A stretch of 38,945 nucleotides of DNA from an uncultured Opitutales bacterium (lineage in GTDB: Bacteria; Verrucomicrobiota; Verrucomicrobiia; Opitutales; UBA953), in NCBI GenBank assembly GCA_934675585.1, contig CAKUQY010000018.1, positions 1 to 38,945 of the forward strand, read 5' to 3'. The notes below the pieces were generated by a model. The model was not told the DNA's origin, did no database searches, and was given only the letters and a program-made list of their open reading frames with translations. The translations under genes and the position numbers were made by a program. Below are positions 24,499-33,108 of this stretch, in pieces (within the stretch, counting starts at the first letter, position 1; every line of letters starts with the position of its first letter).

Positions 24499-25356
24499 AT
24501 GGCTCTCAAAACAACACGTCCTTTGACTCCTTCTCAACGTTATTTGGTCCGCAACAAGCAAGACCTTTCAAAAAAACGTCCAGAGAAAGACCTCGTTGAA
24601 AACAAAAATCACACAGGTGGTCGCAACAATAATGGTCGCATCACTTCACGCCGTCGCGGTGGAGGACACAAACGTCTTTATCGTTTGGTCGATTTCCGTC
24701 GTACGAAATATGAAGTTCCTGCAACTGTGATTGCTCTCGAATACGATCCAAATCGTTCGGCAAATCTTGCTTTGATTGAATATACCGATGGCGAAAAAGC
24801 TTACATCCTCGCTCCTGATGGATTGGCTGTTGGCGCAACGGTTATGGCAACACAAAAACCTGTTGAAGAATTTAACCCAGGTTGGTCGATCAAACTTCGT
24901 TACATCGCACCTGCAACATTTATCCATGCGATTCAAATGGAACCAGGCAAAAAAGCGCGCATCGCTCGCTCAGCCGGCATTGCTGCTCAATTGCTCGGTA
25001 TCGAAGGCGATCTCGCGATTTTGAAAATGCCTTCAGGCGAACAACGCTACATCAACGCTGATTGCGCAGCAACGATTGGTTATGTGGGCAACCGCGAACA
25101 CCAAAACCGTTCGCTCGGCAAAGCGGGTCGTAACCGTTGGCTCGGTCGCCGTCCACGCGTTCGTGGTATGGTGATGAATCCTGTCGATCACCCGAACGGT
25201 GGTGGCCAAGGTAAGTCAAAAGGTGGAGGCGGACGTCAACATCTTCGCTCACCATGGGGTCAACTTTCAAAAGGTTTCCCAACTCGTATCAAGTCAAAGT
25301 CTACCAACGTTCATATTATTGAACGTCGCAACGGACGCAAAGTTAAGAAAGGCTAA
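24499..25356 (+). CDS. rplB: 50S ribosomal protein L2
   Basis: The 285-residue protein has [72 protein letters not shown] and [15 protein letters not shown]. The invariant histidine of DHP is kept, but the usual second His of DHPHGGG is Asn. Preceded by AGGGGAG (weak Shine-Dalgarno). Confidence 0.97.
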   Translation: MALKTTRPLTPSQRYLVRNKQDLSKKRPEKDLVENKNHTGGRNNNGRITSRRRGGGHKRLYRLVDFRRTKYEVPATVIALEYDPNRSANLALIEYTDGEKAYILAPDGLAVGATVMATQKPVEEFNPGWSIKLRYIAPATFIHAIQMEPGKKARIARSAGIAAQLLGIEGDLAILKMPSGEQRYINADCAATIGYVGNREHQNRSLGKAGRNRWLGRRPRVRGMVMNPVDHPNGGGQGKSKGGGGRQHLRSPWGQLSKGFPTRIKSKSTNVHIIERRNGRKVKKG

Positions 25357-25361
25357 TTACC

Positions 25362-25637
25362 ATGTCACGTTCTACGAAAAAAGGCTTCTATGTGGAAGCT
25401 TCATTGATGCAGAAGGTTTTGGCAGCTCAAAAATCGGGCGATCACAAGCCAATCAAAACTTGGTCACGTCGTTCGATGGTAACTCCAGACTTTGTGGGTC
25501 TCAACCTCAATGTTCACAATGGCAAGGTGTTTGTGCCTGTTTATGTGACAGAAAATATGGTTGGCCACAAACTCGGCGAGTTCGCTCCAACCCGTACGTT
25601 CAAGCAACATACACAACCAACCAAGAAAGCTGTCTAA
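25362..25637 (+). CDS. rpsS: 30S ribosomal protein S19
   Basis: The 91-residue protein begins [14 protein letters not shown] and has [49 protein letters not shown], the S19 signature. It lies five bp after rplB and three before the secreted-protein frame. Confidence 0.97.
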   Translation: MSRSTKKGFYVEASLMQKVLAAQKSGDHKPIKTWSRRSMVTPDFVGLNLNVHNGKVFVPVYVTENMVGHKLGEFAPTRTFKQHTQPTKKAV

Positions 25638-25640
25638 TCT

Positions 25641-25994
25641 GTGAAAAACGCTTTCACAACAATGTTTACTTGCGTAGCAATGGCACTTTGTGCTGTTGCT
25701 GCGGGTGAACCTACAACCAAAGTAGTTCCTTGCGAAGTCGTTCGCGTGAGTACTGCAAAAGTTGCCAATATTGTTGTGGGCGAGAGTGCTGATTATATTG
25801 TATTTGATGCAGGTATGAATAAAAACTTTTGTGTGGGCGCTTATTGCGTTATTGAACGTGGGAACGCTAAAGTCGCAGAAGTTATCATCGCCGATGCAAA
25901 TGCAGAAAAAGCAGTCGCTCTTGTTACAGCGCTTGAAAACAATAAATCAGTTTTGGCTGGTGATACAGTAAAACTTAAAACCCTTACATTTTAA
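25641..25994 (+). CDS. Exported small protein of unknown function inside the ribosomal operon
   Basis: A 117-residue protein from a GTG start lies between rpsS and rplV, where all bacteria I know of have none. It starts with a signal peptide (MKNAFTTMFTCVAMALCAVAAG, 'AVA' or 'AAG' as cleavage end) and no good lipobox. The mature part (about 95 residues) is beta-rich: VVRVSTAKVANIVV, DYIVFDAGMNKNFCVGAYCVIERGNAKVAEVII, KAVALVTAL, VLAGDTVKL. The last part looks like the small beta-barrel seen in cell-envelope proteins of the FlgT-C type; that is only a guess. A motif variant lies at 25860 (ERGNA). The frame is open, tightly packed (3 bp from rpsS, 4 bp from rplV) and uses codons like its neighbours, so it is likely real. 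Confidence 0.85.
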   Translation: MKNAFTTMFTCVAMALCAVAAGEPTTKVVPCEVVRVSTAKVANIVVGESADYIVFDAGMNKNFCVGAYCVIERGNAKVAEVIIADANAEKAVALVTALENNKSVLAGDTVKLKTLTF

Positions 25995-25998
25995 ACCT

Positions 25999-26334
25999 AT
26001 GGAAGTTAAATCCATCTCTAAAAACGTTCGCATTACGCCTTCAAAAGTGCGCGATGTTGCACGTCAAATTAAAGGCCTTCCTGTGCTTGACGCGGTTGAC
26101 CTTCTTCGATTCATTCCTCGCAAAGCTGCTCGCCTTTTGGCAAAAACTCTCAACAGCGCAATTGCTAATGCAGAAAACAATAATAGTCTTAACGCAAAAG
26201 ACCTCGTGATCGTTGCTGCAACCGCAAACCAAGGTCCTGTTTTGAAACGTTTTCGTCCAACGGCAAAGGGCTCTGCTCACCCAATCCGTAAATCAACTTG
26301 CCATATCACAATCGTGGTTGGCGACAACAAATAA
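25999..26334 (+). CDS. rplV: 50S ribosomal protein L22
   Basis: The 111-residue protein has NVRITPSKVRDVARQIKG, LLRFIPRKAARLLAKTLNSAIANAENN, and the tunnel-lining hairpin VLKRFRPTAKGSAHPIRKSTCHITIVV. No Shine-Dalgarno is seen; the gene is only 4 bp after the secreted-protein gene. Confidence 0.97.
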   Translation: MEVKSISKNVRITPSKVRDVARQIKGLPVLDAVDLLRFIPRKAARLLAKTLNSAIANAENNNSLNAKDLVIVAATANQGPVLKRFRPTAKGSAHPIRKSTCHITIVVGDNK

Positions 26335-26350
26335 TTGAAAGAATAACACT

Positions 26351-26980
26351 ATGGGACAAAAAACAAATCCTATCGGCTTTCGTCTTGCTGTCAACCACAA
26401 TTGGGACTCAAAGTGGTACGCTGACAAGAAAGATTTCGCAGAAAATCTTAAAAGCGACTATGTGATCCGTGAATTCCTGAATAAGAAACTCGCAGATGCA
26501 GGTGTAGCTCGTATCGTTATTGAACGCGCTCGTGGCAACAAGATTCGTGTGACGATCAACGTTGTGCGCCCAGGCGTCGTTGTTGGTAAAAATGGCGATG
26601 AAAGCAAAAAATTGCGTGACGAACTTACCAAAAAATCTGGCAAAGAAGTCATTCTCGACATTAAAGAAGTTAAGCAACCAGAACTCGTTGCGCAACTCGT
26701 CGCAGAAAACATCGCTCGCCAGCTTGAACGTCGTGCACAATTCCGTCGCGTGATGAAAAAAGCGATCCAATCGACAATGAATGCTGGCGCTGACGGTATC
26801 CGTCTCCGCATCGCTGGTCGTATTGGCGGCGCTGAAATCGCACGTGTCGAATCTGCTCGTCAAGGTCGCGTGCCATTACACACACTCCGTGAGAACATTG
26901 ACTACGGTTTTGTTGAAGCAAATACCGTTTATGGCAAACTTGGCATTAAATGCTGGATTTGCGCTCACAGCGATCGTTAA
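26351..26980 (+). CDS. rpsC: 30S ribosomal protein S3
   Basis: The 209-residue protein has MGQKTNPIGFRLAV, the KH domain with VVGKNGDESKKLRDEL, RRAQFRRVMKKAIQSTMNAGADGIRLRIAGRIGGAEIARVE and YGKLGIKCWIC. The C-terminal tail is short, as in many bacteria. Confidence 0.97.
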   Translation: MGQKTNPIGFRLAVNHNWDSKWYADKKDFAENLKSDYVIREFLNKKLADAGVARIVIERARGNKIRVTINVVRPGVVVGKNGDESKKLRDELTKKSGKEVILDIKEVKQPELVAQLVAENIARQLERRAQFRRVMKKAIQSTMNAGADGIRLRIAGRIGGAEIARVESARQGRVPLHTLRENIDYGFVEANTVYGKLGIKCWICAHSDR

Positions 26981-27014
26981 TTAACCCTCCAATTTTAGAA
27001 AGAGAGAAATTATC

Positions 27015-27443
27015 ATGGCTAATATTCAACCATCACGCGTTAAGTATCGCAAGGTGCAAAAAGGTCGTATTTACGGCACAGCACAATCTTGCAACGACCT
27101 CGCTTTTGGAGAGTATGGTATTCAAGCTCTTGAGCGTTGTCGTATGACATCTGCTCAACTTGAAGCTGCTCGTGTTGCAATCTCGCGTTATTTGAAACGT
27201 AAAGGTAAAATGTGGATGCGCGTGTTCCCGCACAAACCAGTCACCAAAAAACCTGCCGAAGTTCGTATGGGCTCGGGTAAAGGTAACGTGGAATACTGGG
27301 CTGCGGTTATCCGCCCAGGCACAATGCTTTTCGAAGTTTCTGGCGTTCCTATGTCAGCAGCTCGCGAAGCTATGCGCCTCGCAGACACCAAACTCCCTAT
27401 CCATTGCCGCTTCATTAGTCGCGAGCAACAAGCTAAGTTTTAA
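27015..27443 (+). CDS. rplP: 50S ribosomal protein L16
   Basis: The 142-residue protein has QPSRVKYRKVQKGRIYGTAQ, ALERCRMTSAQLEAARVAISRYLKRKGKMWMRVFPHKPVTKKPAEVRMGSGKGN and the methyl-target region. It is the last gene before a terminator; rpmC and rpsQ, which normally follow, are not here. A motif variant (TGTTCCCGCA) encodes VFPH, which is normal for the family. Confidence 0.97.
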   Translation: MANIQPSRVKYRKVQKGRIYGTAQSCNDLAFGEYGIQALERCRMTSAQLEAARVAISRYLKRKGKMWMRVFPHKPVTKKPAEVRMGSGKGNVEYWAAVIRPGTMLFEVSGVPMSAAREAMRLADTKLPIHCRFISREQQAKF

Positions 27444-27468
27444 TTGAAAACTTAACTTGAAAACAAAA

Positions 27469-27500
27469 AAAAGGGCTCGCGGGAACGCGGGTCCTTTTTA
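27469..27500 (+). terminator. Terminator of the ribosomal operon, with motif as loop
   Basis: AAAAGGGCTCGCG (27469-27481) pairs with CGCGGGTCCTTTT (27486-27498), 13 bp with two G-U pairs, around the tetraloop GGAA. The loop plus three stem pairs is exactly the dispersed motif GCGGGAACGC. The stem ends in T4. Confidence 0.85.
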
Positions 27501-27569
27501 TTGCTCAAAATAAAAGCAAATCAATTTTTAACTTTTAACTTTAAAGATTTAAATTTATAATAGTTTAAT

Positions 27570-28454
27570 ATGGAAGAAATTAAACCTTATTTGATGATCG
27601 GTTTGCCAAAAGGCAGTCTCGAAGAACCGACATTGTCGCTTTTTGCTAAAGCGGGTTATCCTGTAATCAAGAGCGCACGCTCATATCGTCCCGCATTTGA
27701 CGATCCCGCGCTTGACGGTCGTTTTGTCAAGGCAAAAGAAGTTTCGCGCTATGTTGAACACGGCTATTTTGATTGCGGTTTGACGGGCTATGACTGGATT
27801 GTCGAAAATGGTTCGGACATCGTGGAAGTTTGCGATTTGATTTATTCGCGCGCATCCAATGTGCAAAGCCGCTGGGTAATTTGCGTTCCCGAGGCGTCGG
27901 ACATCAAAACCATTCAAGACCTCAACGGCAAACGCATTGCAACCGAATTGCCGGGAACGACCAAACGCTATCTCGAAGAACGCGGCGTTAAAGCAGAGGT
28001 AGAATTTTCCTGGGGCGCAACCGAAGTTAAAGTTCCCGACCTCGCGGACGCGATCGTCGATTTGACCGAGACGGGAACGTCGATCAAGGCGAACAAATTG
28101 CGTATTGTCGAAACAATTTTGAAGACAAACACAAAATTCATCGCCAATAAAAAAGCTTGGGAAAATCCACAAAAACGCGCCAAAATCGAATCCATCGCGA
28201 TGATGCTTCAATCGGCATTGACGGCAAAGCATTTGGTCGGCTTGAAATTCAATTTGCCTAAACTTCGCCTCGACGAAGTCGTCGTTGAATTGCCTTCATT
28301 GCGCAATCCGACAATTTCGCAACTTTCAAATCCAGATTGGATCGCCGTCGAAACGATTATCGACTCAAAATTGATTCGCGACATTATCCCTGTTCTTAAA
28401 GCGCACGTCGCCGAAGGAATCATCGAATATCCGCTCAACAAAGTGGTTTACTAA
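27570..28454 (+). CDS. hisG: ATP phosphoribosyltransferase, long form (HisG)
   Basis: HisG starts histidine synthesis by joining ATP and PRPP. At 294 residues it is the long form with a C-terminal ACT-like regulatory domain, so it should work without HisZ and be inhibited by histidine. Seen: LMIGLPKGSLEEPTLSLF, EHGYFDCGLTGYDWI, GKRIATELPGTTKRYLEERG, the PRPP site DAIVDLTETGTSIKANKLRI, and the C-terminal PTISQLSNPDWIAVETII. No other his gene is nearby. TATAAT at 27556-27561 lies eight bases before ATG 27570, without Shine-Dalgarno, a leaderless-type promoter. Confidence 0.95.
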   Translation: MEEIKPYLMIGLPKGSLEEPTLSLFAKAGYPVIKSARSYRPAFDDPALDGRFVKAKEVSRYVEHGYFDCGLTGYDWIVENGSDIVEVCDLIYSRASNVQSRWVICVPEASDIKTIQDLNGKRIATELPGTTKRYLEERGVKAEVEFSWGATEVKVPDLADAIVDLTETGTSIKANKLRIVETILKTNTKFIANKKAWENPQKRAKIESIAMMLQSALTAKHLVGLKFNLPKLRLDEVVVELPSLRNPTISQLSNPDWIAVETIIDSKLIRDIIPVLKAHVAEGIIEYPLNKVVY

Positions 28455-28476
28455 TCGTTCCCGACAACAAAAAATG

Positions 28477-28512
28477 CGTTCCCGTGAATTCGCTTCGCGG
28501 GAACGTTTTTTT
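28477..28512 (+). terminator. Strong terminator of hisG built from facing motifs
   Basis: CGTTCCCGTGAA (28477-28488) pairs with TTCGCGGGAACG (28494-28505), 12 bp with one G-U pair, loop TTCGC, followed by seven T. Both arms are dispersed-motif sequences. Confidence 0.9.
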
Positions 28513-29027
28513 GTCAACGAATTTCACGAATCTTACGAATGGGTTTTGCGGGAACGGGAACATGGAAAAATTTCAAGAGTGCTTTTCACGAAGTGTTTTT
28601 GAAGTTTTTCTTCGCGTAAATTAGCGTTTATTCGTAGTTGAAAAAAAACCGTTCCTGTAAAAAAAAATCTCGCCCGAAGGACAAAGGTTTCTAAGTTTCG
28701 GCGGTTTAAGCCGCCGAAGAAATTTGAAAAAATCTTAAAATTCTTTAGCGAGCTTCGCGAGTAGGTTCTCTTAATTTCTTTCTTTTTTTTTTACATCCCC
28801 CGTTCCCGCCGCTCCCGCGCTCCCTGCGTTACCTTAGCAACGCTCCCAAAAAATCTTCGTGCCTTTGTATTCTTCGTGTGAGAAATTTTCCGTTCCTGTG
28901 TTCCCGTGTCTAAAAAATCTTAAAAATCCGTTAATCTGTGGATTTCTTTAAACTTATGTTACCGCGTTATGCAATTGCAAAAAGGGCGTTGTGAGCATAA
29001 AATATTAGTAATAAATCGATTTTTACA
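28513..29027. other. 515-bp repeat-rich spacer, no gene seen
   Basis: No coding frame is supported. It holds TTCGTAGTTGAAAAAAAACC (28631-28650, related to repeats at 35100 and 35335), a repeat with the hairpin TTCGGCGG-loop-CCGCCGAA (28668-28718, also at 36769-36818) and a third repeat (28821-28882, also at 35147-35210). Two motif copies are near 28549 and 28801. AAAATATTAG about 29 bp before nuoB is a possible -10 region. Confidence 0.6.
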
Positions 29028-29564
29028 ATGAGTAATTTAAGTCAAGAAATTGCTTATAATAGCAAGCAAGAGGGTGGCGTAGTCGTCACAAAATTAGATG
29101 CAGCTTTAGACTGGGTGCGCGCGCACTCAGTTTGGCCGATGCCGATGGGGCTGGCGTGCTGCGCGATTGAATTTATGTCGGCGAGCTGTTCGCGTTTTGA
29201 TATTTCACGTTTTGGCATGGAGGTAACGCGTTTTTCGCCACGTCAGGCAGATTGCATGATTGTTTCGGGAACGGTTACTTACAAAATGGCGCAAGCGGTG
29301 CGCCGTATTTACGACCAAATGGCAGAACCTAAATGGGTGATTGCAATGGGCGCTTGCGCGGCTTCGGGCGGTATGTTCCGCACGTATTCGACCTTGCAAG
29401 GTGTTGACCGTATTTTGCCAGTGGACGTTTATATTTCGGGTTGTCCTGTGCGCCCAGAAGCGCTTTTTGATGGCTTGATGGCGTTGCAAGAAATGATTGC
29501 AAAAGAGCCGTCGTTAAAGCTTTTGAAGCGCGATCGTCCTGTAAAACCATTGTATTTTAGTTAA
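29028..29564 (+). CDS. nuoB: NADH-quinone oxidoreductase subunit B
   Basis: NuoB holds cluster N2, the last iron-sulfur centre before quinone in complex I. The 178-residue protein has [15 protein letters not shown] (paired Cys), [37 protein letters not shown] and [16 protein letters not shown], supplying all four cysteine ligands. The gene starts the nuo cluster here; nuoA is not upstream. Confidence 0.96.
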   Translation: MSNLSQEIAYNSKQEGGVVVTKLDAALDWVRAHSVWPMPMGLACCAIEFMSASCSRFDISRFGMEVTRFSPRQADCMIVSGTVTYKMAQAVRRIYDQMAEPKWVIAMGACAASGGMFRTYSTLQGVDRILPVDVYISGCPVRPEALFDGLMALQEMIAKEPSLKLLKRDRPVKPLYFS

Positions 29565-29589
29565 TCAAAATCAAAATAAAATATAGATT

Positions 29590-30219
29590 ATGATGACGGA
29601 AAAAGATTTAGAATTGCAAAATGCTTTGTTGGCAAAATACGATTATGTGAAGGCGCGCGCGGTGCGTTCTGCCGACCATGCGTCGTTTGACGTTCCCGCA
29701 GAAAAATTAGTTGAATTTGCGACGGCGTTGCGCGACCAAGAAGGTTTTACCGCGGTGCAAGATTGCGAAGCGCTCGACTGGGGCGTGGATGCGGGAACGC
29801 GTTTTTCGGTAATTTGGCATCTTTGCAATCACACGACGCACATGTATGTTCGCATTTGTTGCGACGCTCAAAATAATGAAAAGCCAGCAGTGCCATCGCT
29901 TTGCGGTGTTTGGAGCGGTTGTAATTGGATTGAGCGCGAACAATACGATTTGATGGGCGTTGATTTCATCGGCCACCCAGATATGCGCCGCATTATGATG
30001 TGGGACGAATATCCGTATCACCCATTGCGCAAAGATTTTCCGCTCGCCGGCGTTGATGTTCCCTACTACGACGAGGACACGCTCGCGCAAACGAATCTCA
30101 AAGTGCAACCTGCACCACAAAATGGCGGTCCATTCGTTGCAACGGCGGGAACGACAAAACGCACGACAGAACCTTGCGGTCTTGACCAAGAATGGACCGA
30201 AGGACATCGCAAAAACTAA
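29590..30219 (+). CDS. nuoC: NADH-quinone oxidoreductase subunit C
   Basis: The 209-residue peripheral-arm protein has the 30-kDa signature IEREQYDLMGVDFIGHPDMRR followed by WDEYPYHPLRKDFPL. ATG 29590 is followed at once by a second ATG; either could start. TATAGAT lies just before. It is separate from nuoD rather than fused. Confidence 0.95.
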   Translation: MMTEKDLELQNALLAKYDYVKARAVRSADHASFDVPAEKLVEFATALRDQEGFTAVQDCEALDWGVDAGTRFSVIWHLCNHTTHMYVRICCDAQNNEKPAVPSLCGVWSGCNWIEREQYDLMGVDFIGHPDMRRIMMWDEYPYHPLRKDFPLAGVDVPYYDEDTLAQTNLKVQPAPQNGGPFVATAGTTKRTTEPCGLDQEWTEGHRKN

Positions 30220-30240
30220 AATTTTAAAACTTTTAAAGAT

Positions 30241-31470
30241 ATGGCAACTCCTCTCGAATTAGAATTTGCAGATAGTGCATCGCGCGAGAACGAGCTTATT
30301 CGCAATGATAAGCTTGATCTTTCGATGGGACCTTCTCACCCTTCAACGCACGGCGTTTTGCGTTTGCAATTAGAAGTTGACGGCGAAATCGTCACCAAGT
30401 GCACGCCTGTGATTGGCTACTTGCACCGCGGCGATGATAAATTGGCAGAAAATATGACTTACAATCAATTTGTGCCGTTTACCGACCGCATGGATTATCT
30501 CGCGCCAATTTGCAACAACGTAGCTTACGCGTTGACAGTTGAAAAATTGGCAGATTTGCAGGTTCCCGCACGTTGTGCAGCTTTGCGTGTTTTGACTTGC
30601 GAATTATCACGTGTTTCTTCGCACTTGCTCGGGCTCGGCGTTTACGCGATGGACGTGGGCGCAATGACGGTGTTTTTGACAACTTATACTGAGCGGGAAC
30701 GCATTTATTCGCTTTTTGAAGAATTGACGGGAGCGCGCTTGACTAACAGCTATACGCGCATCGGCGGCGTTACACGCGATACGCCTGATGGTTGGATTAA
30801 AAAAGTCGAAATCGCTTGCGACAAAATTCTTAAAGGCGTCGATGAAATGGAAGCATTGCTCACGCGCAATAAAATTTTTATCGATCGTACCAAAGGCGTT
30901 GGCGTGATTACCAAAGAAATGGCACTGCGCTATGGTTTGACAGGCGTTAATTTGCGTTGCACTGGCGTTGAAAGCGACATCCGCAAAGATCGTCCTTACA
31001 GCGGCTACGAACAATACGATTTTGACGTTCCCGTGACAACCGAAGGCGATTGCTACGATCGTTATTTGCTCAAAACCGAAGAATTGCGCCAAGCGATTCG
31101 CATCATCAAACAAGTTTGCAAAACCTTGCCAGATGGTCCTATTGTCGCACAAGAAGCAAAAGATATCGTGCTCCCGCCAAAATCGCGCGTTTTGAACAGT
31201 ATCGAAGAATTGATTCAAAATTTTATGATCACCACGCACGGTCCAAAAATTCCCGCGGGCGAAGTTTATTTTGAAGCCGAAAATCCAAAAGGCGCACTCG
31301 GTTTCTTTATTCATTCAAAAGGCGAAGGACATCCGTATCGTTTGCACGTGCGCGGACCTTCATTTATTTCGTTGGCGACGTTGCCCGAACTCGTTCCTGG
31401 ACATTTTGTTTCGGACATTCCAGCGATTTTGGGTTCGCTCGACTTTGTGCAAGGCGAGTGCGACCGTTAA
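30241..31470 (+). CDS. nuoD: NADH-quinone oxidoreductase subunit D
   Basis: The 409-residue 49-kDa subunit forms the quinone pocket with NuoB. Seen: LSMGPSHPSTHGVLRLQLEVDGE, CTPVIGYLHRGDDKLAE, the quinone-site histidines of HPSTHG, RIGGVTRDTPDGW, YDFDVPVTTEGDCYDRYLL and the end GSLDFVQGECDR. The remaining nuo genes are not in this window; DUF1846 follows, so the complex-I genes are split. Confidence 0.96.
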   Translation: MATPLELEFADSASRENELIRNDKLDLSMGPSHPSTHGVLRLQLEVDGEIVTKCTPVIGYLHRGDDKLAENMTYNQFVPFTDRMDYLAPICNNVAYALTVEKLADLQVPARCAALRVLTCELSRVSSHLLGLGVYAMDVGAMTVFLTTYTERERIYSLFEELTGARLTNSYTRIGGVTRDTPDGWIKKVEIACDKILKGVDEMEALLTRNKIFIDRTKGVGVITKEMALRYGLTGVNLRCTGVESDIRKDRPYSGYEQYDFDVPVTTEGDCYDRYLLKTEELRQAIRIIKQVCKTLPDGPIVAQEAKDIVLPPKSRVLNSIEELIQNFMITTHGPKIPAGEVYFEAENPKGALGFFIHSKGEGHPYRLHVRGPSFISLATLPELVPGHFVSDIPAILGSLDFVQGECDR

Positions 31471-31490
31471 TTTTGCGGGAGCGCATTTTC

Positions 31491-31530
31491 AAAAGCCATC
31501 GCGCGGGAACGCCGTGCGGTGGCTTTTAAT
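31491..31530 (+). terminator. Terminator-like hairpin after nuoD, motif in loop
   Basis: AAAAGCCATCGC (31491-31502) pairs with GCGGTGGCTTTT (31516-31527), 12 bp with one wobble, and the loop is the dispersed motif GCGGGAACGCCGT. The T-run is only T4. Confidence 0.7.
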
Positions 31531-31620
31531 TTGTGATTTTGTAAAAAGCGCGCGAGTATATTATTATAGAAATGGCGGGAACGCGAATTTGTTCCCGCAA
31601 AATTTCCCATCTTTTAATTT

Positions 31621-33108
31621 ATGAAACAAGCAATCGGTTTTGATAATGACGCGTATTTGAAAACGCAATCGGCCCACATTAAAGAACGCATCGCCGCTTT
31701 TGGCGGCAAATTGTATTTGGAATTTGGCGGAAAATTATTTGACGATTTTCACGCGTCGCGCGTTTTGCCAGGATTCGCTCCCGACAGTAAAATCCGCATG
31801 CTTTCGCAATTGAAAGACGACGCCGAAGTTGTCATCGTCATCAGTGCTTGCGACATTGAAAAAAACAAAGTGCGCGGCGATTTGGGCATCACTTACGACA
31901 TGGACGTTTTGCGCTTGATTGACGCGTTTCGCGGCTACGGATTATACGTGAGCAGCGTCGTTTTAACGCGTTTTATGGGACAGCAAAACGCGATTGCTTA
32001 CCAACAAAAATTGGAAAAATTGGGCTTGAAAGTTTACCGGCATTATCCGATTGACGGCTACCCGCGCAATTTGGCGCGCATCGCGAGCAACGATGGTTTC
32101 GGCAAAAATGAATATGTTGTTACCGAGCGCAAATTGGTTGTCGTTACCGCGCCGGGTCCTGGCAGTGGTAAAATGGCAACTTGCCTTTCTCAACTTTACC
32201 ACGAAAATCAGCGCGGCGTGAGCGCAGGTTACGCAAAATTTGAAACGTTCCCGATTTGGAATTTGTCGCTCAACCATCCTGTAAATATCGCCTACGAAGC
32301 CGCAACGGCAGATCTTAACGACGTGAATATGATCGATCCGTTTCACCTTGAAGCTTACGGAAAAACGGCGGTGAATTATAATCGCGATGTGGAGATTTTT
32401 CCATTGTTGAACGCGATGCTCACGCACATTTTGGGCGAATCGCCTTACAAATCGCCGACAGATATGGGCGTCAATATGGCGGGAAATTGCATCATCGACG
32501 ACGCGGTAACGCGCGCGGCTTCCAACGAAGAAATTTTGCGCCGTTATTTTCAAGCACTCGTCGCTTTGCGCAAGGGTAACGGCAGCGACGACGTGGTCGC
32601 AAAACTTGAATTGTTGATGAACCAATCTGGACTCAAGCCGCTCGATCGCAAAGTTGTCGTTTCCGCACGTTCCCGCGCCGAAGAAACCGACGGTCCCGCG
32701 GCGGCAATTGAATTGCCAGACGGAACTTTGATGCAGGGTAAAACCTCAGATTTGCTCGGCTGTTCATCGGCAATGTTGATCAACGCGCTGAAATATCTGG
32801 CAAAAATTCCTAACGAAGTTGATTTGATTTCGCCGATTGTGCTCGAGCCAATTTGCGCGATGAAAACGGGAGCGCTCGGACACCAAAATCCGCGTTTGCA
32901 CATGGATGAAGTTTTGGTCGCGCTCAGCATTTGCGCGCTGACTGATTTGAATGCCCGCAAAGCGTTGGAAAAATTGGGCGAATTGCGCGGTTGCGAAGTC
33001 CACGTGAGCGTGATTCTTTCGCAAATTGATGAAAGCGTTTTCCGTCGTCTTGGCGTTAATTTGACTTCCGAACCGATTTACCAAAATACAAAACTTTATC
33101 ACGGATAA
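31621..33108 (+). CDS. DUF1846 family protein
   Basis: A 495-residue protein of the DUF1846 family, present in many Firmicutes and gut bacteria. A crystal structure is known for the family but I do not know of a proven function. Seen: the start KQAIGFDNDAYLKTQSAHIKERI, LYLEFGGKLFDDFHASRVLPGF, a P-loop-like TAPGPGSGKMATCLSQLYHE near residue 179, NYNRDVEIFPLL, and SPTDMGVNMAG. The P-loop-like segment and strong conservation suggest a nucleotide-binding enzyme. The start codon has no Shine-Dalgarno. Its stop overlaps nothing; the next ATG follows directly. Confidence 0.92.
   Translation: MKQAIGFDNDAYLKTQSAHIKERIAAFGGKLYLEFGGKLFDDFHASRVLPGFAPDSKIRMLSQLKDDAEVVIVISACDIEKNKVRGDLGITYDMDVLRLIDAFRGYGLYVSSVVLTRFMGQQNAIAYQQKLEKLGLKVYRHYPIDGYPRNLARIASNDGFGKNEYVVTERKLVVVTAPGPGSGKMATCLSQLYHENQRGVSAGYAKFETFPIWNLSLNHPVNIAYEAATADLNDVNMIDPFHLEAYGKTAVNYNRDVEIFPLLNAMLTHILGESPYKSPTDMGVNMAGNCIIDDAVTRAASNEEILRRYFQALVALRKGNGSDDVVAKLELLMNQSGLKPLDRKVVVSARSRAEETDGPAAAIELPDGTLMQGKTSDLLGCSSAMLINALKYLAKIPNEVDLISPIVLEPICAMKTGALGHQNPRLHMDEVLVALSICALTDLNARKALEKLGELRGCEVHVSVILSQIDESVFRRLGVNLTSEPIYQNTKLYHG

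Noticed and set aside
31572..31600. ATG at 31572 with TATTATTATAG before it as a small gene start
   Set aside because: The frame carries no recognisable content and the DUF1846 gene has its own start at 31621.
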